In this document: piece after piece, positions 55,664 through 64,000 of the stretch
Layout: every line of letters starts with the position of its first letter
Numbering within the stretch: the first letter of the stretch is position 1
From: Solwaraspora sp. WMMA2065
GTDB lineage: Bacteria > Actinomycetota > Actinomycetes > Mycobacteriales > Micromonosporaceae
Direction of reading: 5' to 3'
Length of the DNA stretch: 64,000 nucleotides
Assembly (NCBI RefSeq): GCF_030345075.1
Contig: NZ_CP128361.1
Location: forward strand, 4,960,001-5,024,000
Program-made: the position numbers and the translations under genes
The notes under the pieces: model-generated
Told to the model about the DNA's origin: nothing
Seen by the model: only the letters and a program-made list of their open reading frames with translations
Databases searched by the model: none

Positions 55664-58600
55664 ATGAGGACGGTTTCGGTGGGAGCCGTTACGGTGGCGG
55701 GCATGGGTGAGGCGGGCGTACTCGGCAGACCAGACGCGGGCGTGATCCGCGACGAGCTGCAGGCGCTGGTCCTGGCCGACCTGCTCGGGCCGCTCGACGG
55801 GCCGGACGAGGAGTTCGGCACCCAGGAGAGCCCGCTCGACCGCTACCTGCTCGGCCGGCTCGCCCCCAACGGCCAGGCCGTCGAGCCCGACACCCAGGAC
55901 GAGCTCTCCGACGCCAGCGCACCGGACATCATGGAGGGCCAGCCGGAGCCGAGCGCGCCCAACGTGCCCAGCCTCGCCCCGTCTGCGCTCGGCTTCACCG
56001 CCACCGTGGACGGTGCCGCCACCGCGCTGCGGGTCACCGGCGGCTGGGGTCGCTACGACCGGGCCACCTCGCAGCGCGAGGAACACGCCGGCCGGGTCTG
56101 GCAGCGCCAGAGCCACGGCGGCACCATCATCGTCGTACTCGCCGAAGGCCCGCTGCCGCCGCAGGCCCCCGACCCGGACCAACCCGACATCGTGGTACGC
56201 GGCCGGGCCCGCCGCCGCGACGGCCGCTGGCTGATCTCCCTGTTCCTGGAGAACCGGCAGCGGCCCGGCGCGCGGCGCGACGCCAGCTCCTGGATCTTCC
56301 AGGTGGAGCTGTCCGCCACCGGCGACGGCGACCAGCCGGTCTTCTGGCCCCGACCCGAGCAGATCACCGGCGGCGACGCCTCCGACCAGGCCGAACGCCG
56401 CCGGCTCGCGATGGCCTACCGCTTCCACCCCGAGTACGCCGTCGGCCACGGCACCGCCGTGCGGGCCGACCCGGCAGCCGGCGGTGACCCCGCGCTGCGC
56501 GCCCACCGGATCCGCACCTGCCCGGTGCCCGTACACGAACTGCCGTTCACCGACGTGCCGACCGCCGACACCGACCCCGATCTGCCGGAGCTGGCCGCCG
56601 TCGAGCTCGACATGAAACGCCTCGCCGAGCTGGCCGCCACCCCGCCGGCCGCCCCGGCCAGAGGCACGGCACGCGGTCCGGCCGGTGATCCGCTGCTGGC
56701 GGCGCTGACCCCGCTCGTCGACGGCTACCGGGCCTGGATCGCCGGCAACGAAGCCGCCGCCGACCAGCCGCACCGCCGGCTCACCGAACACCGTCAGCAG
56801 GTCACCGAGGCGCTGCGCGACGCCCGCCGGGCCGCCGACCGGATCGCCGCCGGCATCGGCCTGCTCGCCACCGACCCGGCCGCCCGCCGCGCCTTCGGCT
56901 TCGCCAACCGGGCGATGTACCTGCAGCGGGTGCACACCAGGGTCGCCGACGCCCGTCGCGAACACCCCGGCGTCGGGCTCGCGGCGGCGACCGCCGCCGC
57001 CGACCAGCCCGTCAACCACCGCTGGCGGCCGTTCCAGCTCGCCTTCCTGCTGATCAATCTGCCGGCGCTGGCCGACCCCCGGCACGCCGAACGCACCGAG
57101 GACCAGCAGCGGGCCGTCGCCGACCTGCTGTGGTTCCCCACCGGTGGCGGCAAGACCGAGGCGTACCTCGGGTTGACCGCCTTCACCATCGCGATCCGCC
57201 GGCTGCAACCCGCCCACGGCGGACTGGTCGCCGCCGACGGCCTCGCCGTGCTGATGCGCTACACGCTGCGGCTGCTCACCATCCAACAGTTCGAGCGGGC
57301 CGCCACCCTGATCTGCGCCGCCGAGACGCTGCGCCTGGCCGACGAAACCACCTGGGGCGACACGCCGATCCGGATCGGACTGTGGGTCGGCGGCAAGGTC
57401 ACCCCCAACCACACCGACCAGGCCCGGCAGTGGCAGCAGCAGCAGCGTGGCCGGCGCGGCGCCGCCACCCGGGGCCACGGCTCACCGCACCAGCTGACCA
57501 GCTGCCCGTGGTGCGGCAGCCGGATCGAACCCGGCCGGGACATCGTGATCGACCCGACGTACCGCCGGACCCTGGTCCGCTGCCCCGACGTCGAATGCCC
57601 GTTCAGCGACCTCGCCGGGTTCGGCCGGCCCGACGACCAGCGCGGGCTGCCGGTGCTCGTCGTCGACGAGGAGATCTACCGGCACCCGCCGGCCCTGCTG
57701 ATCGCCACCGTCGACAAGTTCGCCCAACTGGCCTGGAAAGGCGCGACAGCAGCGTTGTTCGGGCAGGTCAGCCGGCGCTGTGAACGGCACGGCTACGTCA
57801 CCGAAGACCTGGAACACGCCGACTGGGAAGCGACGTACCACCGGGCCGCCGGCACCGCCGGGCCGGCCAGCATCGTCGACTGCCCCCGGCTGCGACCCCC
57901 CGACCTGATCATCCAGGACGAGCTGCACCTGATCTCCGGTCCGCTCGGCTCCCTCGTCGGCCTCTACGAGACCGCCGTCGACCGGCTCGCCACCTGGCAG
58001 CCGGTGACCGGTCACTCGACCCGGCCCAAGGTGATCGCCTCCACCGCGACCGTCCGCCGCGCCCACCAGCAGATCGGCGCACTGTTCCACCGCTCGACCA
58101 GCGTCTTCCCACCGCCCGGCCTGGACGCCGCCGACAGCTTCTTCGCCCGCCAGCGCGACCCCGACCAGCGTCCCGGCCGGCGCTACATCGGCATCTGCGC
58201 CCACGGCACCCGGATCAAGTCGGCCCTGATCCGGGTGTACGTGTCGGTCCTCGGTGCCGCCCAGAAGCTGCACGAACGCTACGGCCGCAACGACGTCACC
58301 GACCCGTACATGACCCTGGTCGGCTACTTCAACAGCCTGCGCGACCTCGGCGGCATGCGACGCCTCGTCGAAGACGACGTCTCCACCCGACTCGCCCGCG
58401 CCGACGAACGCGGCCTGGCCCGCCGCTACGACCCGCTGCTGGAGGAACTGACCTCCCGGATGTCCTCCGACGCGATCCGGCCACTGCTGGACCGGCTCGC
58501 CGTCCGGTTCACCGGCGGGCGCGGCAAAGCCGGCCCGAGACCGATCGACGTGCTCCTCGCCACCAGCATGATCTCCGTCGGGGTCGACGTCTCCCGGCTC

Positions 58601-59314
58601 GGCGTGATGGTCGTCGCCAACCAGCCCAAGTCGGCCGCCGAGTACATCCAGGCCACCAGCCGGGTCGGTCGCGCCGCCCCCGGCATCGTCTTCACCGTCT
58701 ACAACTGGGCCCGCCCCCGCGACCTGTCACACTACGAACGCTTCGACCACTTCCACGCCACCGTCTACCGGCAGGTCGAAGCGCTGTCGGTCACCCCGTT
58801 CGCCGAACGGGCCATCGACCGCGGATTGACCGGGGTGCTGGTCGCCCTGATCCGCAACCTGGAACACACCTACAACGGCAACCTGAGCGCCCAGCACTTC
58901 GACCGCTACGGCCCCCTCGCCGACCACGTGGTGCGTTTCCTCGCCCGGCGCAGCGACGTCGCCGCCGACAACGCCGTACGGCTACGCGTCGAGGACGAGC
59001 TGGAAGCGCGGCTCGACGCGTGGGCGCGGGAACGGGCCATGCCCGCCCGGCGGCTCGCGTACGACAAACCACGCCGCAGCGACGACACCGCCGGGCTGCT
59101 GCACCGCCCCGAGGAGGGCCGCTGGCGGCAGACCACCTGCCCCACCTCGCTGCGCGACGTCGAACCCGGCGTACAGCTGCAGCTGCAGCTCGCCGGGGCA
59201 GCCATGGCGGAACCACCGCCACCGTTCGTGCCCCGCGTCGATCCGGCGACCGGCACCGGGGCCGCCGCCGGTGGGGCCGCTGGCGGAGCCGACGGGCCGG
59301 AGGCGCTGGCGTGA
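55664..59314 (+). CDS. drmA: DISARM helicase DrmA
   Basis: 1216 residues. SF2 helicase: Walker A WFPTGGGKTEAYLGL (K497, T498), DExH motif QDELHLISGPLGSLVGLYE at 751-755, and the C-terminal motif VGVDVSRLGVMVVANQPKSAAEYIQATSRVGR. A zinc-ribbon-like cluster (SCPWCGSRIEPG, then RCPDVECPFS) lies at about 615-650. In DISARM, DrmA with DrmB binds single-stranded DNA ends and travels on foreign DNA. Starts: ATG 55664 or ATG 55703, neither with a strong ribosome site. Its stop overlaps the drmB GTG by four bases. Confidence 0.93.
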   Translation: MRTVSVGAVTVAGMGEAGVLGRPDAGVIRDELQALVLADLLGPLDGPDEEFGTQESPLDRYLLGRLAPNGQAVEPDTQDELSDASAPDIMEGQPEPSAPNVPSLAPSALGFTATVDGAATALRVTGGWGRYDRATSQREEHAGRVWQRQSHGGTIIVVLAEGPLPPQAPDPDQPDIVVRGRARRRDGRWLISLFLENRQRPGARRDASSWIFQVELSATGDGDQPVFWPRPEQITGGDASDQAERRRLAMAYRFHPEYAVGHGTAVRADPAAGGDPALRAHRIRTCPVPVHELPFTDVPTADTDPDLPELAAVELDMKRLAELAATPPAAPARGTARGPAGDPLLAALTPLVDGYRAWIAGNEAAADQPHRRLTEHRQQVTEALRDARRAADRIAAGIGLLATDPAARRAFGFANRAMYLQRVHTRVADARREHPGVGLAAATAAADQPVNHRWRPFQLAFLLINLPALADPRHAERTEDQQRAVADLLWFPTGGGKTEAYLGLTAFTIAIRRLQPAHGGLVAADGLAVLMRYTLRLLTIQQFERAATLICAAETLRLADETTWGDTPIRIGLWVGGKVTPNHTDQARQWQQQQRGRRGAATRGHGSPHQLTSCPWCGSRIEPGRDIVIDPTYRRTLVRCPDVECPFSDLAGFGRPDDQRGLPVLVVDEEIYRHPPALLIATVDKFAQLAWKGATAALFGQVSRRCERHGYVTEDLEHADWEATYHRAAGTAGPASIVDCPRLRPPDLIIQDELHLISGPLGSLVGLYETAVDRLATWQPVTGHSTRPKVIASTATVRRAHQQIGALFHRSTSVFPPPGLDAADSFFARQRDPDQRPGRRYIGICAHGTRIKSALIRVYVSVLGAAQKLHERYGRNDVTDPYMTLVGYFNSLRDLGGMRRLVEDDVSTRLARADERGLARRYDPLLEELTSRMSSDAIRPLLDRLAVRFTGGRGKAGPRPIDVLLATSMISVGVDVSRLGVMVVANQPKSAAEYIQATSRVGRAAPGIVFTVYNWARPRDLSHYERFDHFHATVYRQVEALSVTPFAERAIDRGLTGVLVALIRNLEHTYNGNLSAQHFDRYGPLADHVVRFLARRSDVAADNAVRLRVEDELEARLDAWARERAMPARRLAYDKPRRSDDTAGLLHRPEEGRWRQTTCPTSLRDVEPGVQLQLQLAGAAMAEPPPPFVPRVDPATGTGAAAGGAAGGADGPEALA

Positions 59315-61152
59315 GCGAACCACAGCTACGGCAACTGCGGGTCGGCGCGCTGCGCCCCAACCAGCTGCTGCACACCTACGGCATCGGCTCCGTCGCCGAC
59401 CTGCCCAGCCTGTCGGTGATGCCGCTCGGCCTCGACCACTGGGAGCTGGCCCGCGCCACCGTCATCACCGAAGACCGGCTGCTCGCCGCCATGCGCGCCA
59501 AACTCGGTCACCAGGTGCAGGCGCTGCGGCTGCCGCCGCACCTGCCGGAAACCTCCGACCCGTACGCCGAATGGGCCCGCATCGGGGTGCCGGTCGCGTT
59601 GTTTCCCGCCTGGTTGCGTTGCTCCGACACCCGGTGCAACCAACTCGCCCCAGTCGAGTCGGGTCTGTTCGAGCTGGTCTCGGCGCCGACGCCGGACAAG
59701 GTCCGCTACGTGCACACCTGCCGGGGCAACGGCGGCGGCCGACCCACCGCCGTACCGGCCCGGTTCGTGCTGGCCTGCGGCAACGGCCACCTCGACGACT
59801 TTCCCTGGTCGTACTTCGTGCACCGGGGCAGCGACCCCGGGGCCGGGCACCCGCTGCAACTGTCCGAACGCGGCAGCACCGGCGAGACCACCAACATCTT
59901 CGTCACCTGCGGCCAGTGCGCGGCGGCGCGGCCCATCTCGGACGCGATCGGGGCGCTCGCCGACCGCAACCTGCCCGCCTGCCGGGGCCGCCACCCGCAC
60001 CTGGGCAGCTACGAACCGTGCGACGCGCCGCCGCGCACCCTGGCGCTCGGCGCCACCAACAGCTGGTTCGCCATGCAGGCGGCGGTGTTCAGCGTGCCGA
60101 AGGCTGAACACCCGGTGGACCACCTGGTCGCCGAATTCTGGCCGACGCTGAGCGTGCTCGCCCCGCTGCCAGCGGAGACCGGCACGATGATCCTGCCCAC
60201 CCAGACCTGCTGGTCCGAGCTGCAACCGCACGGAGTGGACAAGGTGTGGGCGGCGATCCAGCGGCGGCACGAAGCCGGCGACACCCCCGGCGGCGGTGAC
60301 TGGGACAATCTCGACCTGCACCTGCCCGAGTGGCGCGCGTTCACCGCCAGCGTCGGCGCGGCACTGCCGGACTTCACCACCCGGCCGGAGCCGGTCCCGG
60401 CCGGGCACCGGGACTGGCTGAGCCAGGTGGTGCTGGTGCCCCGGCTGCGTCGGGTCGCCGCACTGTACGGCTTCACCCGCATCGACGCCCCCGAACGGGA
60501 CGTGCTCGACACCCCCGACCAGTGCCGCGCACCGCTGTCCGCCGAGCCGCCCACCTGGGTGCCGTGCGCCGAAACCCGCGGTGAAGGCATCTTCCTGCGG
60601 TTCGCCGAGGAACGCATCGTCGCCTGGGAGCACGACCCCGCGGTCAAAGCCCGCGAACACCTGCTGATCCGGGCCCACGACAAATGGCGGGCGCAGCGCC
60701 AACTACCCCCCGGAGGCTGGCCCGGCCTGCGCTACCTGCTGCTGCACACCCTCGGGCACACCCTGATCCGGGAGCTGGCGCTGGAATGCGGCTACAGCGC
60801 CTCCGGCATCGGCGAGCGGGTGTACGCGCGTGCCGGCGACTCGCCGATGGCCGGGGTGCTGCTCTACACCGCCGCCCCGGACAGTGAAGGCACCCTCGGT
60901 GGCCTGGTCACCCTCGGCCGGGCCGACCGGCTCGGCCCACTCATCGACCGCGCGTTGCACGGTGCCCGGCTGTGCAGCTCCGACCCGCTCTGTGCCGAAC
61001 ACGACCCGACGGTGCACGGCCGGCTCGCCGGAGCCGCCTGCCATGCCTGCCTGTACGCCGCCGAAACGTCCTGCGAAGGCGGCAACCACTACCTGGACCG
61101 GTCGTTGCTGGTCGACACCCTCGCCGACAACGAGTGCGGCTTCTTCAGGTGA
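59311..61152 (+). CDS. drmB: DISARM DUF1998 protein DrmB
   Basis: 613 residues from GTG 59311 (GTGA overlap with drmA). The start LRVGALRPNQLLHTYGIGSV is typical. Cys pairs (RCSDTRCNQ, HTCRGNGGG, TCGQCAAARP) suggest zinc binding. The DUF1998 domain at the C-terminus has LLHTLGHTLIRELALECGYS, then GIGERVYAR, GGLVTLGR, CSSDPLCAEH and GAACHACLYAAETSCEGGN with several conserved Cys. DrmB forms the DrmAB complex with DrmA. drmC starts 13 bases after its stop. Confidence 0.93.
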   Translation: MSEPQLRQLRVGALRPNQLLHTYGIGSVADLPSLSVMPLGLDHWELARATVITEDRLLAAMRAKLGHQVQALRLPPHLPETSDPYAEWARIGVPVALFPAWLRCSDTRCNQLAPVESGLFELVSAPTPDKVRYVHTCRGNGGGRPTAVPARFVLACGNGHLDDFPWSYFVHRGSDPGAGHPLQLSERGSTGETTNIFVTCGQCAAARPISDAIGALADRNLPACRGRHPHLGSYEPCDAPPRTLALGATNSWFAMQAAVFSVPKAEHPVDHLVAEFWPTLSVLAPLPAETGTMILPTQTCWSELQPHGVDKVWAAIQRRHEAGDTPGGGDWDNLDLHLPEWRAFTASVGAALPDFTTRPEPVPAGHRDWLSQVVLVPRLRRVAALYGFTRIDAPERDVLDTPDQCRAPLSAEPPTWVPCAETRGEGIFLRFAEERIVAWEHDPAVKAREHLLIRAHDKWRAQRQLPPGGWPGLRYLLLHTLGHTLIRELALECGYSASGIGERVYARAGDSPMAGVLLYTAAPDSEGTLGGLVTLGRADRLGPLIDRALHGARLCSSDPLCAEHDPTVHGRLAGAACHACLYAAETSCEGGNHYLDRSLLVDTLADNECGFFR

Positions 61153-61165
61153 CCGGCTGCCAGCG

Positions 61166-61984
61166 GTGAACCCGTCCGAGGCCACCGCCGGACTTCCTTC
61201 CGAGGTGCTGGCCGAAACCGTCGCCGAGTTGGCCGCCGAGCTGCCGGCCGGGCACGTCGCCGCCTGGGCCGGCGTACTGGCCTCGGTCCAGCGGTCGGAG
61301 GCCACGGTGGAGGCCGCGCTGATCGACGCCCGCCCCGGGTACGCGGTCGCCGCCCACGCCCGGCGGCTGGTCGCCGTCTGGCGAAGTCACGCCCCCGACC
61401 TGCCCGGTGCGGCCGTCGCGCTCGCTCTGCGCAGCGCCGCCCACCTGCAGCGACGGGCCGAAGTACGGCGTACCGAGCTGGTGGTCAGCGGGCCGAGCAG
61501 CCCGGCCGTCGCGGTCCGGCTGACCCGGTCGGTGGTGGTCGAGTTGATCCGGCAGGCCCGCCGATCACTGCTGATGGTCAGCTTCGCCGCGTACGGCGTC
61601 GCCGAGGTCGTCGCCGAGGTGTCCGCCGCCGCCGACCGCGGCGTCCGGGTCGACCTGGTGTTGGAGAGCGGCACCGCCGACGGTGGACCGCTGCGCGGGG
61701 TGACCGGAGCGGACGTCTTCGCCGGCCTCGGCGACCGGGTCACCTGCTGGCACTGGCCGGCGGCGCGGCGACAGCCCGGCCGGTCGCTTCCGGCCCTGCA
61801 CGCCAAGGTGATCGCCGCCGACACCGACGCCGCCCTGGTCAGCAGCGCCAACCTGACCGACCGGGCGCTGTCGGACAACCTGGAAGTCGGGGTGGTGGTG
61901 CGGGACCCGGACGCGGTACGGCGACTCGTCGACCACTTCGCCGCGCTGATGGAACCGCGCACCGGAGTCCTGCGGCGACTCTGA
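61166..61984 (+). CDS. drmC: DISARM phospholipase-D-like nuclease DrmC
   Basis: 272 residues. C-terminal PLD-like domain with one HKD motif, H212-x-K214-x4-D219 (LHAKVIAADTDAALVSSANLTDRAL), preceded by VVELIRQARRSLLMVSFAAY. The N-terminal 110 residues are helical (LAETVAELAAELPAGHVAAW). Single-HKD enzymes usually act as dimers to cut DNA. GTG 61166 is in frame with the conserved start region; the GTG at 61149 is in another frame. Last gene of the DISARM run, followed by a 17-bp perfect hairpin. Confidence 0.92.
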   Translation: MNPSEATAGLPSEVLAETVAELAAELPAGHVAAWAGVLASVQRSEATVEAALIDARPGYAVAAHARRLVAVWRSHAPDLPGAAVALALRSAAHLQRRAEVRRTELVVSGPSSPAVAVRLTRSVVVELIRQARRSLLMVSFAAYGVAEVVAEVSAAADRGVRVDLVLESGTADGGPLRGVTGADVFAGLGDRVTCWHWPAARRQPGRSLPALHAKVIAADTDAALVSSANLTDRALSDNLEVGVVVRDPDAVRRLVDHFAALMEPRTGVLRRL

Positions 61985-62012
61985 CCGGTAGGTCGCGGCC
62001 TCACAAGGCACC

Positions 62013-62050
62013 CCGGCCCGGGGTGTCCGCCAGCGGACACCCCGGGCCGG
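62013..62050. terminator. Perfect 17-bp terminator hairpin after drmC
   Basis: Arms 62013-62029 and 62034-62050 (CCGGCCCGGGGTGTCCG) are exact reverse complements with loop CCAG, between the convergent drmC and the secreted-protein gene. Confidence 0.8.
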
Positions 62051-62065
62051 AAGGCGGGGCAGGGA

Positions 62066-63307
62066 TCAGCTGGCGGTGGCTGGCCGGTCGTCGGCGAGCT
62101 CGCGGCGGGTCTCGGAGCGGGTCGGCGCGGCGGCAGCCCGGCGGGCCGGGTCGGTGCAGAGCTCAGCGATCTGGGCCTCGGTCATCGGGCCGCCCCGGGA
62201 CCGGGTGACGCCCAGGTGGTCGGGGACCTCGACGGTCGCCTCGAAGTCCCAGATGTACCACTCCTTGCGGCCCCAGGCCTTGTTCTTCAGCTTGATCTCG
62301 ATCGTGCCCTGGGCGGTCTGCAGCTTGGGGCTGCGGTCCAGCGCGGCCCAGCCCGACGGGCCGGCGTTGAGCGACGTGGTCCGGGAGACCGTCGACTCCC
62401 AGTTCCACTGCCGGCCGATGCTCTGGCTGATGCTCGTCGACACGTTGCTCAGCGCGCTGGAGCCGAAGGTGGTCGCGGGCACCTCGGCGGTCATGCTGAT
62501 CGACCCACCGGTGGTGTCGGACCATTCGACCGACAGGCTGTTGTCGTACGGGGTGCAGTTGAAGTGCGAGGCGACCTCGTGGAAGCCGGCGGTGGTCTCG
62601 GTCACCGGTGTCCCCGCAACGAACTGGCAGGACACGGCCCGGCTGTCGCAGTGCTCGAAAAGCTCCGCGCGGGACGGTCCGTCCCAGAACCTGACCGAGC
62701 TGTACTGGTTGTCGGCGGGCACCTGCGCGAGCTGGTCGTGCGAGTACCACATGTGGGGGGTGCCGGACTGGTTGGTGTTGACGTAATAGTTGCTGGCGCA
62801 GTCGGTGATGTTCTTGTATGAACTGATCACGTTACTCCAGGCGGCGCCGGCGTCAGCGAGGTTGTTGAAGTTGTAGTACTTGCCGCCGCTGCAGGTGCCG
62901 GATCGCGAGACCATGCTCAGTGAGCCGCCGGTGTAGTTGGCGTTCTGGTACGCGATCCCGAGGACCACCTGGGCGGCCGCGGACGTACCCGAAGCCATGG
63001 CGCGGGTGGCGGCGGTGCCGGCGGCGGCGATCCGCTCGGTGGTCGCCGCGTCGAGTCGGCTGCCGTCACGCGGGGCGTCGGTGACCGCCCCGGCGGTCGC
63101 CACCTTCATGGCGGTCCGGAAGTCGCGGTAGCAGGCCAGCTCTTCGGCGGACTCGTAGAGCAGACAGTCGGCCATCTCCGCGGTGGGCACGGTGGAGGAG
63201 GCGGCGGCCGGGGTGCTCACGGCGAGCATCGGACCCAGCATCAGTACGGACAGGACGGTCGCGGTGCGGGCGTGTCGGAACATCCGACGGCGTTGCAGGA
63301 ATGTCAT
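62066..63307 (-). CDS. Secreted protein with a beta/gamma-crystallin-like segment
   Basis: 413 residues from ATG 63307. Signal peptide (basic RRRMFRHAR, then hydrophobic VLSVLMLGPMLAV, cleavage near AAASST). Residues about 110-210 show NANYTGGSLSMVSRSGTCSG, FNNLADAGAAWSNVISSYKN and YSSVRFWDG, the pattern of beta/gamma-crystallin (peptidase-inhibitor I36-like) folds. The next 130 residues alternate Ser/Thr and hydrophobics (ISMTAEVPATTFGSSALSNV) with RKEWYIWDFEATVEVPD. Several Cys pairs. Not recognised as an enzyme. It converges with drmC. Confidence 0.65.
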   Translation of the reverse strand: MTFLQRRRMFRHARTATVLSVLMLGPMLAVSTPAAASSTVPTAEMADCLLYESAEELACYRDFRTAMKVATAGAVTDAPRDGSRLDAATTERIAAAGTAATRAMASGTSAAAQVVLGIAYQNANYTGGSLSMVSRSGTCSGGKYYNFNNLADAGAAWSNVISSYKNITDCASNYYVNTNQSGTPHMWYSHDQLAQVPADNQYSSVRFWDGPSRAELFEHCDSRAVSCQFVAGTPVTETTAGFHEVASHFNCTPYDNSLSVEWSDTTGGSISMTAEVPATTFGSSALSNVSTSISQSIGRQWNWESTVSRTTSLNAGPSGWAALDRSPKLQTAQGTIEIKLKNKAWGRKEWYIWDFEATVEVPDHLGVTRSRGGPMTEAQIAELCTDPARRAAAAPTRSETRRELADDRPATAS

Positions 63308-63583
63308 GAGTGCCAAGTCTGGTGATGCAGGACCGCGCAGCCTTGGTGGAATTCGAAGGATCAGCTGAGGAAAATATGAGGAAGGAACATGGCCAGTGCT
63401 CTTTCCGGTGGAGTCAGTGATCGCCGTTACATTGACTCTGCCCGAAACCCTACAGCATTTCTGTCGGGTCTGAAACAGTGCGACCATTCGTGGCGCCGCT
63501 GACCAGGGCGTTCTGGTCGCCGCGAGGCGGTGGCCAAGATCGTCCGTCGAGGGCCGGGCGCGCACCGGGGGTACGCTCAGCCG
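63308..63583. other. Intergenic region upstream of two divergent genes
   Basis: About 276 bases between the divergent secreted-protein gene and the partial regulator. No gene of its own is visible; promoter elements for both are expected. An AT-richer patch is at 63370-63480. Confidence 0.4.
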
Positions 63584-64000
63584 ATGGCCGGCGACACCTT
63601 CCGCTTCGGCGAGTACGAACTGGACATGGCCCGCTACCAGCTGCGGCGATCCGGTGAGCCGGTCCACGTGGAGCCCCGGGCACTCGACCTCCTGCAGTAC
63701 CTCATCGAACACCGGGACCGGGTGGTATCGAAGAACGAGCTGCTAGACCAGGTGTGGGGCGACCGTTTCGTCAGCGAGGCGGCGCTGACCACCGGGCTGC
63801 GTACCGCCCGGATCGCCGTCGGTGACACCGGCCGTCACCAGCGGCTGATCCGGACCGTGCACCGGCGGGGGTACCAGTTCGCGGCACCAGTGACGGTGAC
63901 CCGGGCCGGTGACCCCGCGGCCCCCGGACCGCAGCCGGCCGCACACCCGACCCGACCGGCACCGGCCCGGTCTGTGGTCGCCGGGGAGGCCGGCGGCGCG
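63584..64000 (+). CDS. Winged-helix (OmpR-type) transcriptional regulator, N-terminal part
   Basis: 139 codons from ATG 63584, running off the window, so it is truncated by the edge. The first 105 residues are a Trans_reg_C winged helix: FGEYELDMARYQLRRSGEPV, RALDLLQYLIEHRDRVVSKNELLDQVWG, then ALTTGLRTARIAVGD and TVHRRGYQFAAPV. A Pro/Ala linker starts at about 110. This head is typical of large ATP-binding signal-transduction proteins (AAA/TPR) in actinomycetes, but the rest is outside view. Confidence 0.8.
   Translation, partial: MAGDTFRFGEYELDMARYQLRRSGEPVHVEPRALDLLQYLIEHRDRVVSKNELLDQVWGDRFVSEAALTTGLRTARIAVGDTGRHQRLIRTVHRRGYQFAAPVTVTRAGDPAAPGPQPAAHPTRPAPARSVVAGEAGGA

Noticed and set aside
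55622-57478. 618-codon open frame opposite drmA
   Set aside because: Antisense shadow of drmA with Gly/Arg-rich low-complexity product and no start context.

Overview
The window is high-GC DNA with dense genes, GTG/TTG starts, 4-bp start/stop overlaps and housekeeping genes of actinobacterial type (clpB behind a HAIR element, purA, class II fba, DUF3151, XRE/DUF397 pairs). Together these point to an actinomycete chromosome, most likely Micromonosporaceae. That placement is my inference from gene families, not from a marker search.

Region 1 (1-28 kb) is mostly core chromosome. It holds a KhtT/KhtU-type cation/proton antiporter pair, a lipoprotein gene broken by a frameshift, clpB, a short-chain dehydrogenase, a pyrE-like gene, an ArsR-type regulator, a class II aldolase and a DUF368 (PopT-like) membrane protein. 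Next comes the hen1-pnkp RNA-repair operon, whose pnkp carries a frameshift in its ligase domain. After that lie fba, a MerR-PP2C fusion, a LOG-family protein, a MinD-like ATPase with a proline-rich N-terminus, a diacylglycerol-kinase-like gene, purA, a ferric-reductase-like flavoprotein and a FAD oxidoreductase. The last two share an identical 24-bp upstream repeat.

Region 2 (28-36.5 kb) is surface and signalling: a streptogrisin-type protease, a secreted Cys/His papain-like candidate, an ABC transporter divergent from a two-component system, a secreted Ser/Thr-rich protein and a lipoprotein. Strong perfect hairpins separate the convergent units.

Region 3 (36.5-62 kb) is an anti-phage island. 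It encodes a complete class 1 DISARM set: drmD and drmMI (38.75-46.19 kb), then drmA, drmB and drmC (55.66-61.98 kb). A RelE-like/UvrD fusion helicase is transcribed divergently from drmD. About 9.4 kb of accessory genes separates drmMI from drmA. This cargo holds an orphan Imm1 immunity gene, TPR remnants, a membrane protein between perfect 20-bp inverted repeats, an XRE/DUF397 pair, an HTH-DUF433 gene coupled to a DprA-like gene, and a PP2C-NUDIX-lipoprotein operon with the NUDIX gene frameshifted. Next to drmA, on the opposite strand, is a two-gene cassette coding for a protein I do not recognise and a PD-(D/E)XK nuclease-like protein. That cassette is my best candidate for an undescribed defence system.

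Region 4 (62-64 kb) has a secreted protein with a beta/gamma-crystallin-like segment and the start of a winged-helix regulator that runs off the end. I saw no tRNA, rRNA, CRISPR array, intact transposase, integrase or replication origin.
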